Assembly: GCA_019359765.1 (NCBI GenBank)
Contig: JAHHGU010000007.1
Span: 1 to 64,000, forward strand
Length of the DNA stretch: 64,000 bases
Reading direction: 5' to 3'
From: Aphanothece sp. CMT-3BRIN-NPC111
GTDB taxonomy: Bacteria; Cyanobacteriota; Cyanobacteriia; Cyanobacteriales; JAHHGU01
The notes beneath the pieces are model-generated. The model had not been told where the DNA came from and did no database searches. It worked only from the letters and a program-made list of their open reading frames with translations. Numbering within the stretch: the first letter of the stretch is position 1; every line of letters begins with the position of its first letter. Below are positions 38,474 through 48,279 of this stretch, piece by piece. Both the position numbers and the translations under genes were made by a program.

Positions 38474-41191
38474 GTGATTCCTATGAAGTCCGAGCAACTC
38501 TTCTTCAACCTGTCGCCCGACCTGTTTTGCATGGTGGGGATGGATGGTTATTTTAAAAAGGTTAATCCGGCGTTTGAAAGAGTGCTTGGCCTCACCGCAG
38601 AAGAGTTACTTAGAGAAGAGTTGCTCAGTTTAGTCCATTCTGACGACAAAGCAGCCACTAGCCAGGAAGTAGAGAAGCTTAAAAAAGGTACTTTGACAGC
38701 ATCCTTTGAAAATCGTTTCCGCTGTCAAGATGGTTCCTATAGATGGGTGGATTGGACGCTTCATTCGGCGCACTCAGAAGGTGTTCTGTATGGAATCGGT
38801 CGCGACATTACCGATCGCAAGCAGACAGAGCAGGGATTCCAAGAAAAGGAGGAGCATCTTCAGTTCATTCTCAATGTGTCCGGATTGGGAATTTGGGATC
38901 TGGATCTCACCACGTTGAAGGCGACTCGCTCGCTTCGACATGACCAGATATTCGGCTATGACGCACTCCTTCCAGAGTGGACTTTGGAAATGTTTCTCGA
39001 TCATGTGCATCCTAGCGATCGCGCACGAGTGCAAGCAAGCTTTGAAGAGGCGGTAGCAACCAGTGGAGAATGGGATTTTGAATGCCGTATCCGTCGAGCT
39101 GATAAACAGACACGATGGATTGAAGCTAAAGGACACCATATCCGAAACGCCGACGGAGTGCCGATAAAAATCGTTGGTTCCGTAACGGACACAACTGAGA
39201 AAAAGCAGAAGGAAGCAACTCTACATGATATCCGCACCCGACTGGAAGCGGCTTTAAACGCTGGTGCGATCGCCACCTGGACATTTGATTTAATTAACAA
39301 TCGTATTGTTGCCGATAAAAACCTAGAGCGATTGTTTTCTGTATCCCCAGAAGAAGCCGCAGGCGGTTCCCTAGAGAGCTATGTGCGTGCCATTCATCCC
39401 GATGACCGAAAGCAGGTTGAGGACGAAATTCAAGCATCAATTGAACGCCGGGGCGATTACGAAGCGGAATATCGGATTGTGCAGCCGGATGGTTCTGTGC
39501 GCTCAGTGATCGCCCGCGGACGGGTAGAGTGTGATGCAGCAGGCAATCCCATCAGCCTCCCAGGTGTCGTGCTTAACATTACAGAGCGAAAGCAAATCGA
39601 GAAGGCGCTCAAAGAAAGCGAAATAAAGTTTCGGCAGCTTGCCAATTCCATTCCGCAACTAGCTTGGATGGCAAATCCAGACGGCTGGATATTTTGGTAC
39701 AACGAACAGTGGTATGAGTATACGGGCACCACGCCAGAACAAATGGAGGGATGGGGGTGGCAGAGCGTCCATGATCCAGAGATGCTCCCGGATGTAATTG
39801 AGGGGTGGCAGGCGTCTATCTCCACAGGAAGACCTTTTGAGATGGAATTTCCTCTCCGAAACGCCCAGGGAGAGTTTGAGTGGTTTCTGACACGAGTAAA
39901 CCCATTTAAGGATGCCTCTGGTCAAATTCTCTTGTGGTTTGGTACAAACACTAATGTCACATACCAGAGGCGCTTAGTAGAAGAAAAGCAGCAGCTTCTG
40001 GAAAGCGAACGAGCAGCCAGAATAGAGCTTGAGCGTGCTAGCTGCCTCAAAGATGAATTTTTGCTCACCCTCTCCCACGAACTTCGCACCCCCCTCAACG
40101 CCATACTGGGCTGGTCGCTGCTCATCAAGAAAGGCACGATGGATGCGGCAAAGATGGCGCAGGGACTGGATACCATCGAGCGTAACGTCCGAGTCCAAGG
40201 GCAACTAATCGACGATCTCCTAGACATGAGCCGTATTATCTCTGGGAAGCTGAGGCTCAATGTACAGCCAGTTGAACTGGGAACGGTAATTGAAGCGGCT
40301 CTTGAGACTGTCCGTTTGTCAGCGGATGCAAAGAATATTCGTCTTCAAAAAGTTATCGATCCTCTGGCTGGTATTGTGTCAGGTGACCCGTCTCGGCTAC
40401 AGCAGGTTATCTGGAATCTTCTTTCCAACGCGATTAAGTTCACTCCTAAAGGTGGGAGAGTTCAAGTCGTTTTGGAGCGCGTCAACTCCCATGTGGAAAT
40501 TAGTGTAATTGATACCGGGCATGGTATTAAGCCGGAGTTTCTGCCATATGTATTCGATCGCTTTCGGCAAGCTGACGCCTCAACCACACGAAAATACGGA
40601 GGCTTAGGCTTAGGACTGGCGATCGCGAAGCACCTTACCGAACTTCACGGTGGATCTATAAGAGTAAAAAGTGCAGGAGAGGGTAAGGGAGCTACCTTCA
40701 TTGTCTCGCTTCCCCTTGTTGTAGTTTACTCACAAGAAGATGAGATCAAGCCCAGCTATCGAGCAGAAAGCAAAAGCAGCATTCAAGACGGACAACCAAC
40801 ACTTGAAGGTATTAAGGTGCTGGTAGTAGATGATGAGGAAGACGCCCGTGAGCTTATAAAGTTAGTGCTGGAAAATTCTAACGCCCAAGTAATTACAGCT
40901 GCCTCTGCACACGAGGCATTAGAAGCGCTTCAGAATGAGAAACTGCACGTCCTTGTCAGTGATATTGGGATGCCACAGGAAGATGGTTATCAATTTATCC
41001 ATAAGGTAAGAGAGCTGAGTCCAGACAGAGGCGGAAAGATTCCGGCGGTGGCTCTTACCGCTTACGCCAGAGCGGAAGATCGTAAACGCGCTCTTTTATC
41101 CGGCTATCAGATGCATGTGACTAAGCCTGTTGAACCAAGCGAGCTGATTGCTGTTGTCTTAAGCCTTACAAGCCTGATGCCAAAGGGGTAG
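38474..41191 (+). CDS. Cytoplasmic hybrid sensor histidine kinase with four PAS domains and a receiver
   Basis: 905 residues with no membrane segment. PAS domains lie at about 5-115, 125-245, 250-375 and 380-505; typical ends are GRDITDRKQ, GSVTDTTEKKQ, VVLNITERKQ and GTNTNVTYQR. HisKA has the phospho-acceptor in SHELRTPLNAILGW. The HATPase has NLLSNAIKFTPKGG (N box), DTGHGIKPEF (G1) and GGLGLGLAIAKH (G2). The C-terminal receiver has VVDDEEDA, the phospho-acceptor Asp in VSDIGMPQEDGY, and LTAYA plus KPVEP. The ligand is unknown. It sits between glgE and treY, so control of glucan/trehalose metabolism is conceivable but unproven. Confidence 0.93.
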   Translation: MIPMKSEQLFFNLSPDLFCMVGMDGYFKKVNPAFERVLGLTAEELLREELLSLVHSDDKAATSQEVEKLKKGTLTASFENRFRCQDGSYRWVDWTLHSAHSEGVLYGIGRDITDRKQTEQGFQEKEEHLQFILNVSGLGIWDLDLTTLKATRSLRHDQIFGYDALLPEWTLEMFLDHVHPSDRARVQASFEEAVATSGEWDFECRIRRADKQTRWIEAKGHHIRNADGVPIKIVGSVTDTTEKKQKEATLHDIRTRLEAALNAGAIATWTFDLINNRIVADKNLERLFSVSPEEAAGGSLESYVRAIHPDDRKQVEDEIQASIERRGDYEAEYRIVQPDGSVRSVIARGRVECDAAGNPISLPGVVLNITERKQIEKALKESEIKFRQLANSIPQLAWMANPDGWIFWYNEQWYEYTGTTPEQMEGWGWQSVHDPEMLPDVIEGWQASISTGRPFEMEFPLRNAQGEFEWFLTRVNPFKDASGQILLWFGTNTNVTYQRRLVEEKQQLLESERAARIELERASCLKDEFLLTLSHELRTPLNAILGWSLLIKKGTMDAAKMAQGLDTIERNVRVQGQLIDDLLDMSRIISGKLRLNVQPVELGTVIEAALETVRLSADAKNIRLQKVIDPLAGIVSGDPSRLQQVIWNLLSNAIKFTPKGGRVQVVLERVNSHVEISVIDTGHGIKPEFLPYVFDRFRQADASTTRKYGGLGLGLAIAKHLTELHGGSIRVKSAGEGKGATFIVSLPLVVVYSQEDEIKPSYRAESKSSIQDGQPTLEGIKVLVVDDEEDARELIKLVLENSNAQVITAASAHEALEALQNEKLHVLVSDIGMPQEDGYQFIHKVRELSPDRGGKIPAVALTAYARAEDRKRALLSGYQMHVTKPVEPSELIAVVLSLTSLMPKG

Positions 41192-41244
41192 CTGAAGTTG
41201 CGGAAATACTTCATTAGACTTCTTGCAAAAAGCATAATCTTGTT

Positions 41245-41330
41245 TTTTGTACGCAGATTAAAGCAGATGTACGCAGATAAACGCAGATGAATAAATCAAC
41301 TGACAACTGACAACTAACAACTGACTATCA
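41245..41330. repeat. Short dispersed and tandem repeats upstream of the treY stop
   Basis: TACGCAGATTAAAGCAGATG and TACGCAGATAAACGCAGATG (41250-41289) are two copies of a 20-bp motif, followed by AACTGAC/AACTAAC heptamers at 41300-41326 (CAACTGACAACTGACAACTAAC). This is a typical STRR block in the spacer between convergent genes. Confidence 0.7.
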
Positions 41331-41337
41331 GCTATTA

Positions 41338-44130
41338 TTATTGGCTAATCAGCAGCGCTACCGGGAAATGTTTCAACGCTTCCCCCATCAGCACTTTGCC
41401 ATTGGCTGATATTGTTTGATCTGTTAGTGCATCTTTCCAGGCAGACGGCATTCCTTTTGGCAGCTCTAGGCGGGTATCATCCCATACCTGTTCCCCGAGA
41501 GGATATTCACCTGGTTTGATCAGAAGAGTGAAAAAGCGGGGGGCAATTGCGATCGCCACCTTACCCTTATAGGTTCGCCCTATAGCCACAATATTATCCT
41601 TAAACTTCCCTGTCGCCTCCAGAGGCAAGTAATCACCTTCCTGGAAAACTTCTAAATGCTGTTTTCTCGCCTCCAGCAGCTTAGCAGTCAAAAACATTTT
41701 AATCCGAGCATCTTCCTTCGTAGCAAGTAACTCAGCCATCAGACCCAATATATCTGTTTGGGCTTTATCTTTAATTTCTTTTAGCAACGATGTTCGCAGA
41801 TCAAAGTCAACCGGACGGCGGTTATCCGGATCTACGAGACTCAAATCCCACAATTCAGTTCCCTGATAAAAGTCAGGCACTCCTGGTGATACAACTTTTA
41901 GCAGCGTTTGAGAAAGAGAGTTGTAGATTCCATATTCAGCTATCTTCTTTTGGAAGGGACGAAACTCTTTTAAAAACTCGTTATCATCTGAGGTGTTGAG
42001 AACTTCTTCCACAAAAGCCATACAACCTTCCTCATAAGTGGTATCAGGTCTTAGCCATGCTGTATGCACCTTAGCTTCCCTGATTGCTTTAATAATAAAT
42101 TCTTTCACGCGCTTGGTAAAATCTGCTTCTTCACTTTCATCGAAAGGAAAAGCTCCTAAAAGATTTTGGTAGAAAAGATATTCATCATTCTCATCGGGAA
42201 TGATGAAATCAGGTAGACGTTTTTTCTTAGAGTTGTTAATCTTACTCCAAGCTTTAACCTGCTTTTCCCATTCCTCTGGAATTTCAGAAATTACATTGAG
42301 CCTTGCTCGAACATCTTCACCACGTTTTGTATCGTGGGTTGAGGTGGCATTCATCTTGTCAGGCCACTGTTTACTTTGCGTTTCGTTAAATTTATGAAAG
42401 TCGGCAACCTTCATGCCAAAATAACCAGGATGACCGCCCACTTCATTGAGAGACATCATTCGGTTATAAACATAAAAGGTAGTGTCTTCCACTCCTTTTG
42501 CCATCAAGGGGCCCGTGTATTGTTGCATTCTCATTACTAGGTGCAACCATTGGTCTTTATCAGCTATGAGAATATTTTCCTCAAATTCCAGCAGCAGCAA
42601 TTTTTCGATAAAATTTAGTTCATTAAAAAGCTGCGGTGTTTTCTCTTTGGCTTTTTTAAGAACAGATTCGATATATTGGCTGTCTGTTTTCCTTTGCCCA
42701 TCATTATTGATGTAGGTTCGATAAATAGGGAAAAGAGCTAAAAATTCCGCGATCGCTTTTCTGATCCCATACAAAGTAAAATCATTACCTTTCCTTGTCT
42801 TATTCGCTATCTGCTTGATTAAATGAGCAAGATTGTCGATGTCTCCAGCTAAGTTTCTATCAATAATTAGCCGCTTACAATCGCTGACTACCTGCTCGTA
42901 AGTTTTTTCCAAACCTGTAAATCGGCGATATATATTGTCAATTTTTTGCTCATTTTTCTTACAGCAAAATAAGCCATTGACATAATTCATAAAATTATAG
43001 CCGCTGGTTCCTTGTATTTTCCAGTAATCCGGCATTTCTTCTTCAAGTTCTAAAATCTTCTCAACCGTAATATAAACGTCTCCTGCTTTTTGCCTAAGTC
43101 GTTCCAGATAATTCGTGGGATCGTAAAGACCATCAATATGATCAATTCTTAAACCTGTTATATTACCTGATTCAACTAATTGAAATAGCAGCGTATTAGT
43201 TTTGTTAAAAACCTTTAGCTCTTCAATTTTTACAGAAATTAGTTCATTGACAGTAAAAAACCTTCTGTAGTTGAGTTCTTCAGCACCAACTTTCCAGAAA
43301 GACAAGCTATAAAACTGCTCTGCCAAAAGACTCTCCAGCAGGTTAAAACTTTCTGGATTCCCAGGTTCTCCATTAAACTCCTCTATATTGCTATCGATAA
43401 ACTCTTTAACTTTAGGATTGTCGTTGTAGAGTTCCCACAGTAGTCCCTTGACAAAAGATGCCTGCTCGTATCGTTCGTGACCTTTGCTTTCCGCAGGGAT
43501 ATTTTTGATAATATAAAGAATCCCCAGCATCTTTACAAAATCGGGATTATTTCTCCGCAACGACCGGGCTAGCTTGCCTAAGTTATTATTAAGAAACTTG
43601 CCATAAGATTCTATCCTGACAGGTAATCTCAAGCTATAGTAGTTAACACTAAGTCCAGTTTGGTCATACTCTAATTTTATTTCCCCATTTTCTAAACAAT
43701 TGCCATAGAAATCTCCCAGCATAGGGGTAAGCACTCTGCCCCTAAGTTGTTCGTAGTAATGATTCCACTCAATGTCAAAAAAGTCTAAGTAATCCGAATC
43801 AGGACCGTTTTCTAAAACGTCCATGAGCATTTGGTTTTGGCTATCATAAGCCATGTGGTTGGGAACGATATCTTGTAACCATCCCATATCGCGTTGCTGA
43901 AGTTCACCAATCAAGGCTTCAAATGATTCCGTTGTTCCCAATTCAGGATTTAGCTGATTCGGGTCAACGATATCATAGCCATGAGTGCTGCCCGCCCTAG
44001 CTTTAAAGATTGGCGAAGCGTAGAGATCAGAAATTCCTAGTTCTGAAATATAATCAACAATTTTTTTTGCCGCATCAAAGCCAAAGTCGGAATTGAACTG
44101 AATTCTGTAAGTAGCTGTGGGAATCCGCAT
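41338..44130 (-). CDS. treY: Maltooligosyltrehalose synthase
   Basis: 930 residues, GH13_26; converts the reducing end of maltodextrin into a trehalosyl unit. It starts MRIPTATYRIQF, the standard TreY N-terminus. Motifs are DIVPNHMAYDSQN, GLRIDHIDGLYDP (nucleophile), ITVEKILELEEEMP (Glu) and NATSTHDTKRGEDVRARL (Asp). Its product is cleaved by TreZ, whose gene lies 9.6 kb further right on the same strand, separated by the rightward CHAT cassette. The pair is normally adjacent, so the gap suggests an insertion. Confidence 0.96.
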   Translation of the reverse strand: MRIPTATYRIQFNSDFGFDAAKKIVDYISELGISDLYASPIFKARAGSTHGYDIVDPNQLNPELGTTESFEALIGELQQRDMGWLQDIVPNHMAYDSQNQMLMDVLENGPDSDYLDFFDIEWNHYYEQLRGRVLTPMLGDFYGNCLENGEIKLEYDQTGLSVNYYSLRLPVRIESYGKFLNNNLGKLARSLRRNNPDFVKMLGILYIIKNIPAESKGHERYEQASFVKGLLWELYNDNPKVKEFIDSNIEEFNGEPGNPESFNLLESLLAEQFYSLSFWKVGAEELNYRRFFTVNELISVKIEELKVFNKTNTLLFQLVESGNITGLRIDHIDGLYDPTNYLERLRQKAGDVYITVEKILELEEEMPDYWKIQGTSGYNFMNYVNGLFCCKKNEQKIDNIYRRFTGLEKTYEQVVSDCKRLIIDRNLAGDIDNLAHLIKQIANKTRKGNDFTLYGIRKAIAEFLALFPIYRTYINNDGQRKTDSQYIESVLKKAKEKTPQLFNELNFIEKLLLLEFEENILIADKDQWLHLVMRMQQYTGPLMAKGVEDTTFYVYNRMMSLNEVGGHPGYFGMKVADFHKFNETQSKQWPDKMNATSTHDTKRGEDVRARLNVISEIPEEWEKQVKAWSKINNSKKKRLPDFIIPDENDEYLFYQNLLGAFPFDESEEADFTKRVKEFIIKAIREAKVHTAWLRPDTTYEEGCMAFVEEVLNTSDDNEFLKEFRPFQKKIAEYGIYNSLSQTLLKVVSPGVPDFYQGTELWDLSLVDPDNRRPVDFDLRTSLLKEIKDKAQTDILGLMAELLATKEDARIKMFLTAKLLEARKQHLEVFQEGDYLPLEATGKFKDNIVAIGRTYKGKVAIAIAPRFFTLLIKPGEYPLGEQVWDDTRLELPKGMPSAWKDALTDQTISANGKVLMGEALKHFPVALLISQ

Positions 44131-44744
44131 GATAAAATTTTCAATCCTCTATTTATGTATTTATGTTTTCTCGTTCCCAGGCTCTCGTTTAGGAACGAGA
44201 ACTAATGACTAACGACTAAACTCGACTTTATCCATTCAAGCAGCGTAACCCAGATTCCGCAGCTTCGACTCTCTCTCTGGACGTTTTTACTAAGCAATGA
44301 GCAACACAGCCAGCTAGTACATCACGGCATAAATTTGTAACCAGCTTGAAGACAGAGCCGGGGAAGCAGGGGAGGCAAGGGCAGAAAACTGGTCAGTTAT
44401 TTCTGCTTTCGCTGCACTAGCAATAAGTCTCAAAGTCAATAGATGCCATTAATTGAGAATTATCGTGAAGGATATCTTTGGGCAATGAAAGCCTGAAGTT
44501 CTTACTTAGCAAGAATTTTAAGGCTTTTGCGTAGAAAAATCCTCGTAGCCGACCAGAGACGGGCGGAATTAGGGAAAAAAGCTTTGTCTGATGGTGTTTT
44601 CTTTCATCGCGCAGATGACGCATTTTCGTTAATTCATACACAAAGGTGTATGTACGCTGTGTAAGTCCTAAAGTTTTGTAACTTTTTAGAGAAATTTGCT
44701 CCTCAAGCCTGAAAAGCCTCTAGAACTTCAGTTTGAGGTAGGGA
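44131..44744. other. 614-bp intergenic region at the left edge of the CHAT cassette
   Basis: TCTCGTTCC (44170-44178) and GGAACGAGA (44192-44200) form a short inverted repeat just upstream of treY. Nothing else is recognisable. A 74-codon leftward frame at 44417-44641 lacks a ribosome-binding site and family resemblance. The region likely contains the treY promoter and the cassette promoter (GAGGTAGGG precedes the first ATG). Confidence 0.45.
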
Positions 44745-45443
44745 ATGAAAAGAATAACGCTCAAAAAGATTCTGTACTGGTTCATCGGTGAAACTGCTGG
44801 ACGAAGCTCAGTCGCAGTTTGGAAATGGCTGTGGGGTTTACCTGTCGAACCAGGGGGAAAGATTGCTGAAAAAGTGGCTCAGGAATCTCTTCAGTCAATG
44901 CAACAGTCGGTCGTGCAGTTAACTGCTGCGGTGGCTAGGGTAGTTGCCGCTTATGAGCAAGCTAAACAGAAATATAACAGAAAACAAGAAGAGTTTTACC
45001 AATCTGAGAAGCAAGCACAACTGGCTTACGGTCAAGGTAATCAAGAAGCAGCACGTTTGGCAATTACGAAAGCCATCATGGTTGAAAAGATTCTCCCTCA
45101 GTTGTCACAGCAAGTGGCTAAAGCCGAAAAATTGATGATTGCGGCTAAAGAAAAGCTTAATAGAGAACGCGAGAAGGTAGAGGCTTACAAGCTAGAAATG
45201 ATAAATATTCAGGCTTTATCGGAAATGAATCAAGCCATGAAAGATATTGTCAACATCACGACAGAGCTAGATATTGAATCATCGCGATCACAGTTTGAAG
45301 AAGCACAAGGTGCTATTGAGGGAAGATATCTCCGAGAAAATGCCCAAGCTGAGTTATTAGAAAACCCCACTGAAAAGCTAGAAGCCCAAGTCAACCAGCT
45401 TACTTTGGATGAAGAAATTAACCGTCGTCTGCAACAGTTATAA
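44745..45443 (+). CDS. PspA/IM30 (ESCRT-III-like) family protein
   Basis: 232 residues, almost entirely helical with a long coiled coil (residues about 50-185, AKQKYNRKQEEFYQSEKQAQLAYGQ type). The conserved end EEAQGAIEGRYLRENAQAEL resembles PspA-family proteins, which remodel and protect membranes. The first 40 residues (KKILYWFIGETAGRSSVAVWKWLWG) are not the usual amphipathic PspA start and may anchor it. The ribosome-binding site GAGG lies 7 nt before the ATG. First gene of a rightward cassette; the receptor gene follows after 50 bp. Not the main thylakoid Vipp1, which has a C-terminal extension. Confidence 0.75.
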   Translation: MKRITLKKILYWFIGETAGRSSVAVWKWLWGLPVEPGGKIAEKVAQESLQSMQQSVVQLTAAVARVVAAYEQAKQKYNRKQEEFYQSEKQAQLAYGQGNQEAARLAITKAIMVEKILPQLSQQVAKAEKLMIAAKEKLNREREKVEAYKLEMINIQALSEMNQAMKDIVNITTELDIESSRSQFEEAQGAIEGRYLRENAQAELLENPTEKLEAQVNQLTLDEEINRRLQQL

Positions 45444-45493
45444 GAATCATCGCTGAACTAAAAAAAATGAGCAATTTTGAGGATTGACTGTTT

Positions 45494-46855
45494 ATGAACA
45501 TCAAGAATAACGCAATGAAAACGAAGCATAAATTTAAAGTTCCCCCGATTGTTTTGATTTCCTTGATTTTCGGCGTAGGTTTTGTCTTGACAAGGTTGCC
45601 GCCAAAAAACAGCGATTCACGGTTCAGTTTTGGCGATAAATTGCTGATTAATGATAACCCAAGCAAGGCAAAAAAGGACGGAGTTGAGGCAATTAGCAAG
45701 GGAGATTCTCAAGAGGCGATCGCAGCTTTCCAGACATCCTTGACTCAACACCCCAACGACCCAGAAACCCTGATTTATCTAAACAACGCCAAAGCCGAAG
45801 ATCGGGACTCCCTCAAAATTGCAGTCGTTGTTCCCATTAGCAGCAATCTCAATATTGCTCAGGAAATGCTGCGAGGGGTAGCAATGGCGCAAGATGAAAT
45901 CAACCAGAAGGGGGGAATTAACAGCAAGTTTTTAAAAGTTGAAATTGTTAACGATGAAAATGACCCAGAGGTTGCCAAGCAAGTCGCAGAAACATTAGTA
46001 AAAGATAACAATATCCTTGGCGTCATTGGTCATAATTCTTCCAATGCGAGTGTTGCCGCAGCACCAATCTATCAACAGGGACAATTGGTGATGATAACGC
46101 CGACAAGTTTTGCCAACGATCTATCGGGGTTTGGCAGTTATATTTTTCGTACAGTTCCCACCATTCGCTATATGTCAGATCCAGTAGCGCAATATGTCGT
46201 TAAGACAGCGCGTAAAACTAAGGTAGCTATTTGTTATGACTCTCAGGCACCCGATAACGTGTCATCCAAAGATGAATTTGTCGCTTCCTTGTTGTCTAAA
46301 GGGGGAAATATAGCACCCACAGTCTGCGACTTTTCTGCACCTACTTTTAATCCTAATCAAGCTGTTGCCGATGCCGTCAGCAGTGGTGCAGATAGCTTAC
46401 TTTTAGCGCCTCACGTAGATCGACTCGAAAAAGCGATGGAAGTAGCACGCGCTAATCGAGGACGGTTGGCATTATTTAGTACTCCTACCCTCTACACCAT
46501 CAAAACTTTACAGTCAGGACAAGAAGATGTGAACGGGTTAGTTTTGCCTGTACCTTGGCACCCAAAAAGTGGATCTGCTCAAGCTTTTGCAACACAGGCG
46601 CGTCAACTATGGGGAGGCGAGATTAATTGGCGCACCGCAACTGCTTATGATGCGACTCGCGCCGCGATCGCAGGTTTGCAGAAAAGTCAGACTCGTGAAG
46701 GGTTACAAGCTGTGTTGCGGAGTCAGGGATTTTCTGCCATCGGTGCTAATGGAGATGTGAAGTTTTTACCGACAGGCGATCGCTTAGGGAAAGCAATTCT
46801 CATTCAGGTACAACCTAGTGCGTCAGGATACGAATTTGTACCAATTCAACCCTAG
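45494..46855 (+). CDS. Membrane-anchored type I periplasmic-binding receptor (branched-chain amino-acid receptor-like)
   Basis: 453 residues. One membrane anchor lies at about 18-35 (IVLISLIFGVGFVLTRL), then a short TPR-like helical pair (SKGDSQEAIAAFQTSLTQHPND...LIYLNNAK). Residues 105-450 are a Peripla_BP_6 fold: VVVPISSNLNIAQEMLRGVAMAQDEIN, VGVIGHNSSNASVAAAPIY, ITPTSFANDLSG and TAYDATRAAIAGL. There is no ABC permease or ATPase nearby, so it is more likely a sensor than a transport protein. It is a clear paralogue of the receptor half of the CHAT protein at 51128, sharing the TPR-like linker. The ligand may be an amino acid or small peptide, by family analogy only. Confidence 0.85.
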   Translation: MNIKNNAMKTKHKFKVPPIVLISLIFGVGFVLTRLPPKNSDSRFSFGDKLLINDNPSKAKKDGVEAISKGDSQEAIAAFQTSLTQHPNDPETLIYLNNAKAEDRDSLKIAVVVPISSNLNIAQEMLRGVAMAQDEINQKGGINSKFLKVEIVNDENDPEVAKQVAETLVKDNNILGVIGHNSSNASVAAAPIYQQGQLVMITPTSFANDLSGFGSYIFRTVPTIRYMSDPVAQYVVKTARKTKVAICYDSQAPDNVSSKDEFVASLLSKGGNIAPTVCDFSAPTFNPNQAVADAVSSGADSLLLAPHVDRLEKAMEVARANRGRLALFSTPTLYTIKTLQSGQEDVNGLVLPVPWHPKSGSAQAFATQARQLWGGEINWRTATAYDATRAAIAGLQKSQTREGLQAVLRSQGFSAIGANGDVKFLPTGDRLGKAILIQVQPSASGYEFVPIQP

Positions 46856-46887
46856 AAGTAAAACACGATCCCTAAAGGAGCTTTAAC

Positions 46888-48279
46888 ATGAATAGTCAGC
46901 AAGCGGAACTGTATCAACGTATTCAAGCATTTTCTCTGGATGCTGCTGATACATACCTGCCATTGAGTCAACGACTCGCACAAGAAAACGGCTGGGCGCT
47001 TGAATACGCTCAACGGGTTATCGATGAATACAAAAAATTCGTATTTCTAGCAGTGGTAGCTGACCATCCTGTTAGTCCTTCGGATCAGGTCGATCAAGTC
47101 TGGCATTTACACTTGCTCTATACGCATTCTTACTGGGAAGAATTTTGTCCCAAGGTTTTAAAAATGCCACTGCATCACAGTCCTACCCAAGGAGGTTCGC
47201 AGGAGCGACGTAAGTTTAATGACTGGTACAACAAAACCTTAACAAGCTACGAACAAATTTTTCAACAGTCACCGCCTGTAGATATCTGGTCGCCATCCCA
47301 TATTCGTTTCGGACGGGATATTCATTTCGTCAAAGTCAATACGCAGTCTAACTGGATTTTACCCAGACCTCAGTTAAATTTATTGCCTAAATTCCGTCTC
47401 AGTCGAAGTGCTATCTTCGTCTTATCTTTCTGCCTAGCTTTAGGTGTTACAGGTTGTACCTTATCAAACATAGCAAATTTGCCGAATCCACTCAATCTTT
47501 CATTTTCCGAATTCACCATTTCTTATTTATTAGCAGCACTAATTGGAATTCTCCTTATTAGTATCGCCGGGTTATTTGAACGACCTGGCGAAATTTATAA
47601 AATTCGGCTGCGATTACTTTTAATTCTGACGTTTTCTTTGTTAGCTCTGGAAATTAGCAAAATTGCCACGGGTTTATCTAATTTGACGGGGCAGGATTTT
47701 TTGAGTTTCTACTTCCTAGCAACTGTCACGGGTTTTTTATTAGACTTTTTCGCACGCTTATGGCCAGAAGGTACATCTTCCCAGAGTTTGTCTATAGATT
47801 ATACCCCTTCGTGGGAAGAGTTTAAACAACAGACAATGGAGTTTCCGTCATTTGAGAAGACTGTAAAGTGGTTAATTGTTCTCTCAGTCTTTATTTTGTA
47901 CGTTCTTGGAAGTACCAGAGTAATATTAGGAATTTCTCGCGATCGACCAGTTGGTTATCTAGCCGTTTTGTGTGTTCTTGTAGGTATACACTTACTTGTT
48001 TTGTTGTTTGGCAGATTCAAAGAAGATTTTTCTAACATTTGGCGAATCTTTTTCGCTATTCCAGCCTTTCTCTCAATCCCTTCCTTTTTGTGGCTAGGCT
48101 TTAGAAGTTTGGGCGTATGGATGTTTGTTGGTTTATGGATAGCTATAGCACTTTTGCAAGGTAATAACTCTGGTGGCGGTGGTGGCGGTGGTGTCTACTG
48201 GAGTGGCGGTAGTAGTGATGGTGGAGGTGGCGATGGTGGCTGTGGTGGTGGCTGCGGTGGCTGTAGCGGTGGTGGGTAA
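46888..48279 (+). CDS. GRDP-like multi-pass membrane protein with a Gly/Cys-rich tail
   Basis: 463 residues. The N-terminal 150 residues contain PVSPSDQVDQVWHLHLLYTHSYW, the signature of glycine-rich-domain proteins and of TIGR04222-type membrane proteins, with probable metal-binding or catalytic His residues. Around seven membrane segments follow between residues 175 and 435. The last 40 residues are Gly/Ser with a Cys cluster (GGCGGGCGGCSGGG), like the tails of TIGR04222 and TPM proteins. The ribosome-binding site AAAGGAG lies 7 nt before the ATG. It follows the receptor gene by 32 bp, an operon arrangement. Biochemical function is unknown. Confidence 0.75.
   Translation: MNSQQAELYQRIQAFSLDAADTYLPLSQRLAQENGWALEYAQRVIDEYKKFVFLAVVADHPVSPSDQVDQVWHLHLLYTHSYWEEFCPKVLKMPLHHSPTQGGSQERRKFNDWYNKTLTSYEQIFQQSPPVDIWSPSHIRFGRDIHFVKVNTQSNWILPRPQLNLLPKFRLSRSAIFVLSFCLALGVTGCTLSNIANLPNPLNLSFSEFTISYLLAALIGILLISIAGLFERPGEIYKIRLRLLLILTFSLLALEISKIATGLSNLTGQDFLSFYFLATVTGFLLDFFARLWPEGTSSQSLSIDYTPSWEEFKQQTMEFPSFEKTVKWLIVLSVFILYVLGSTRVILGISRDRPVGYLAVLCVLVGIHLLVLLFGRFKEDFSNIWRIFFAIPAFLSIPSFLWLGFRSLGVWMFVGLWIAIALLQGNNSGGGGGGGVYWSGGSSDGGGGDGGCGGGCGGCSGGG

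Noticed and set aside
44417..44641. Leftward 74-codon frame before the CHAT cassette
   Set aside because: No ribosome-binding site, no family resemblance and basic, compositionally odd sequence.
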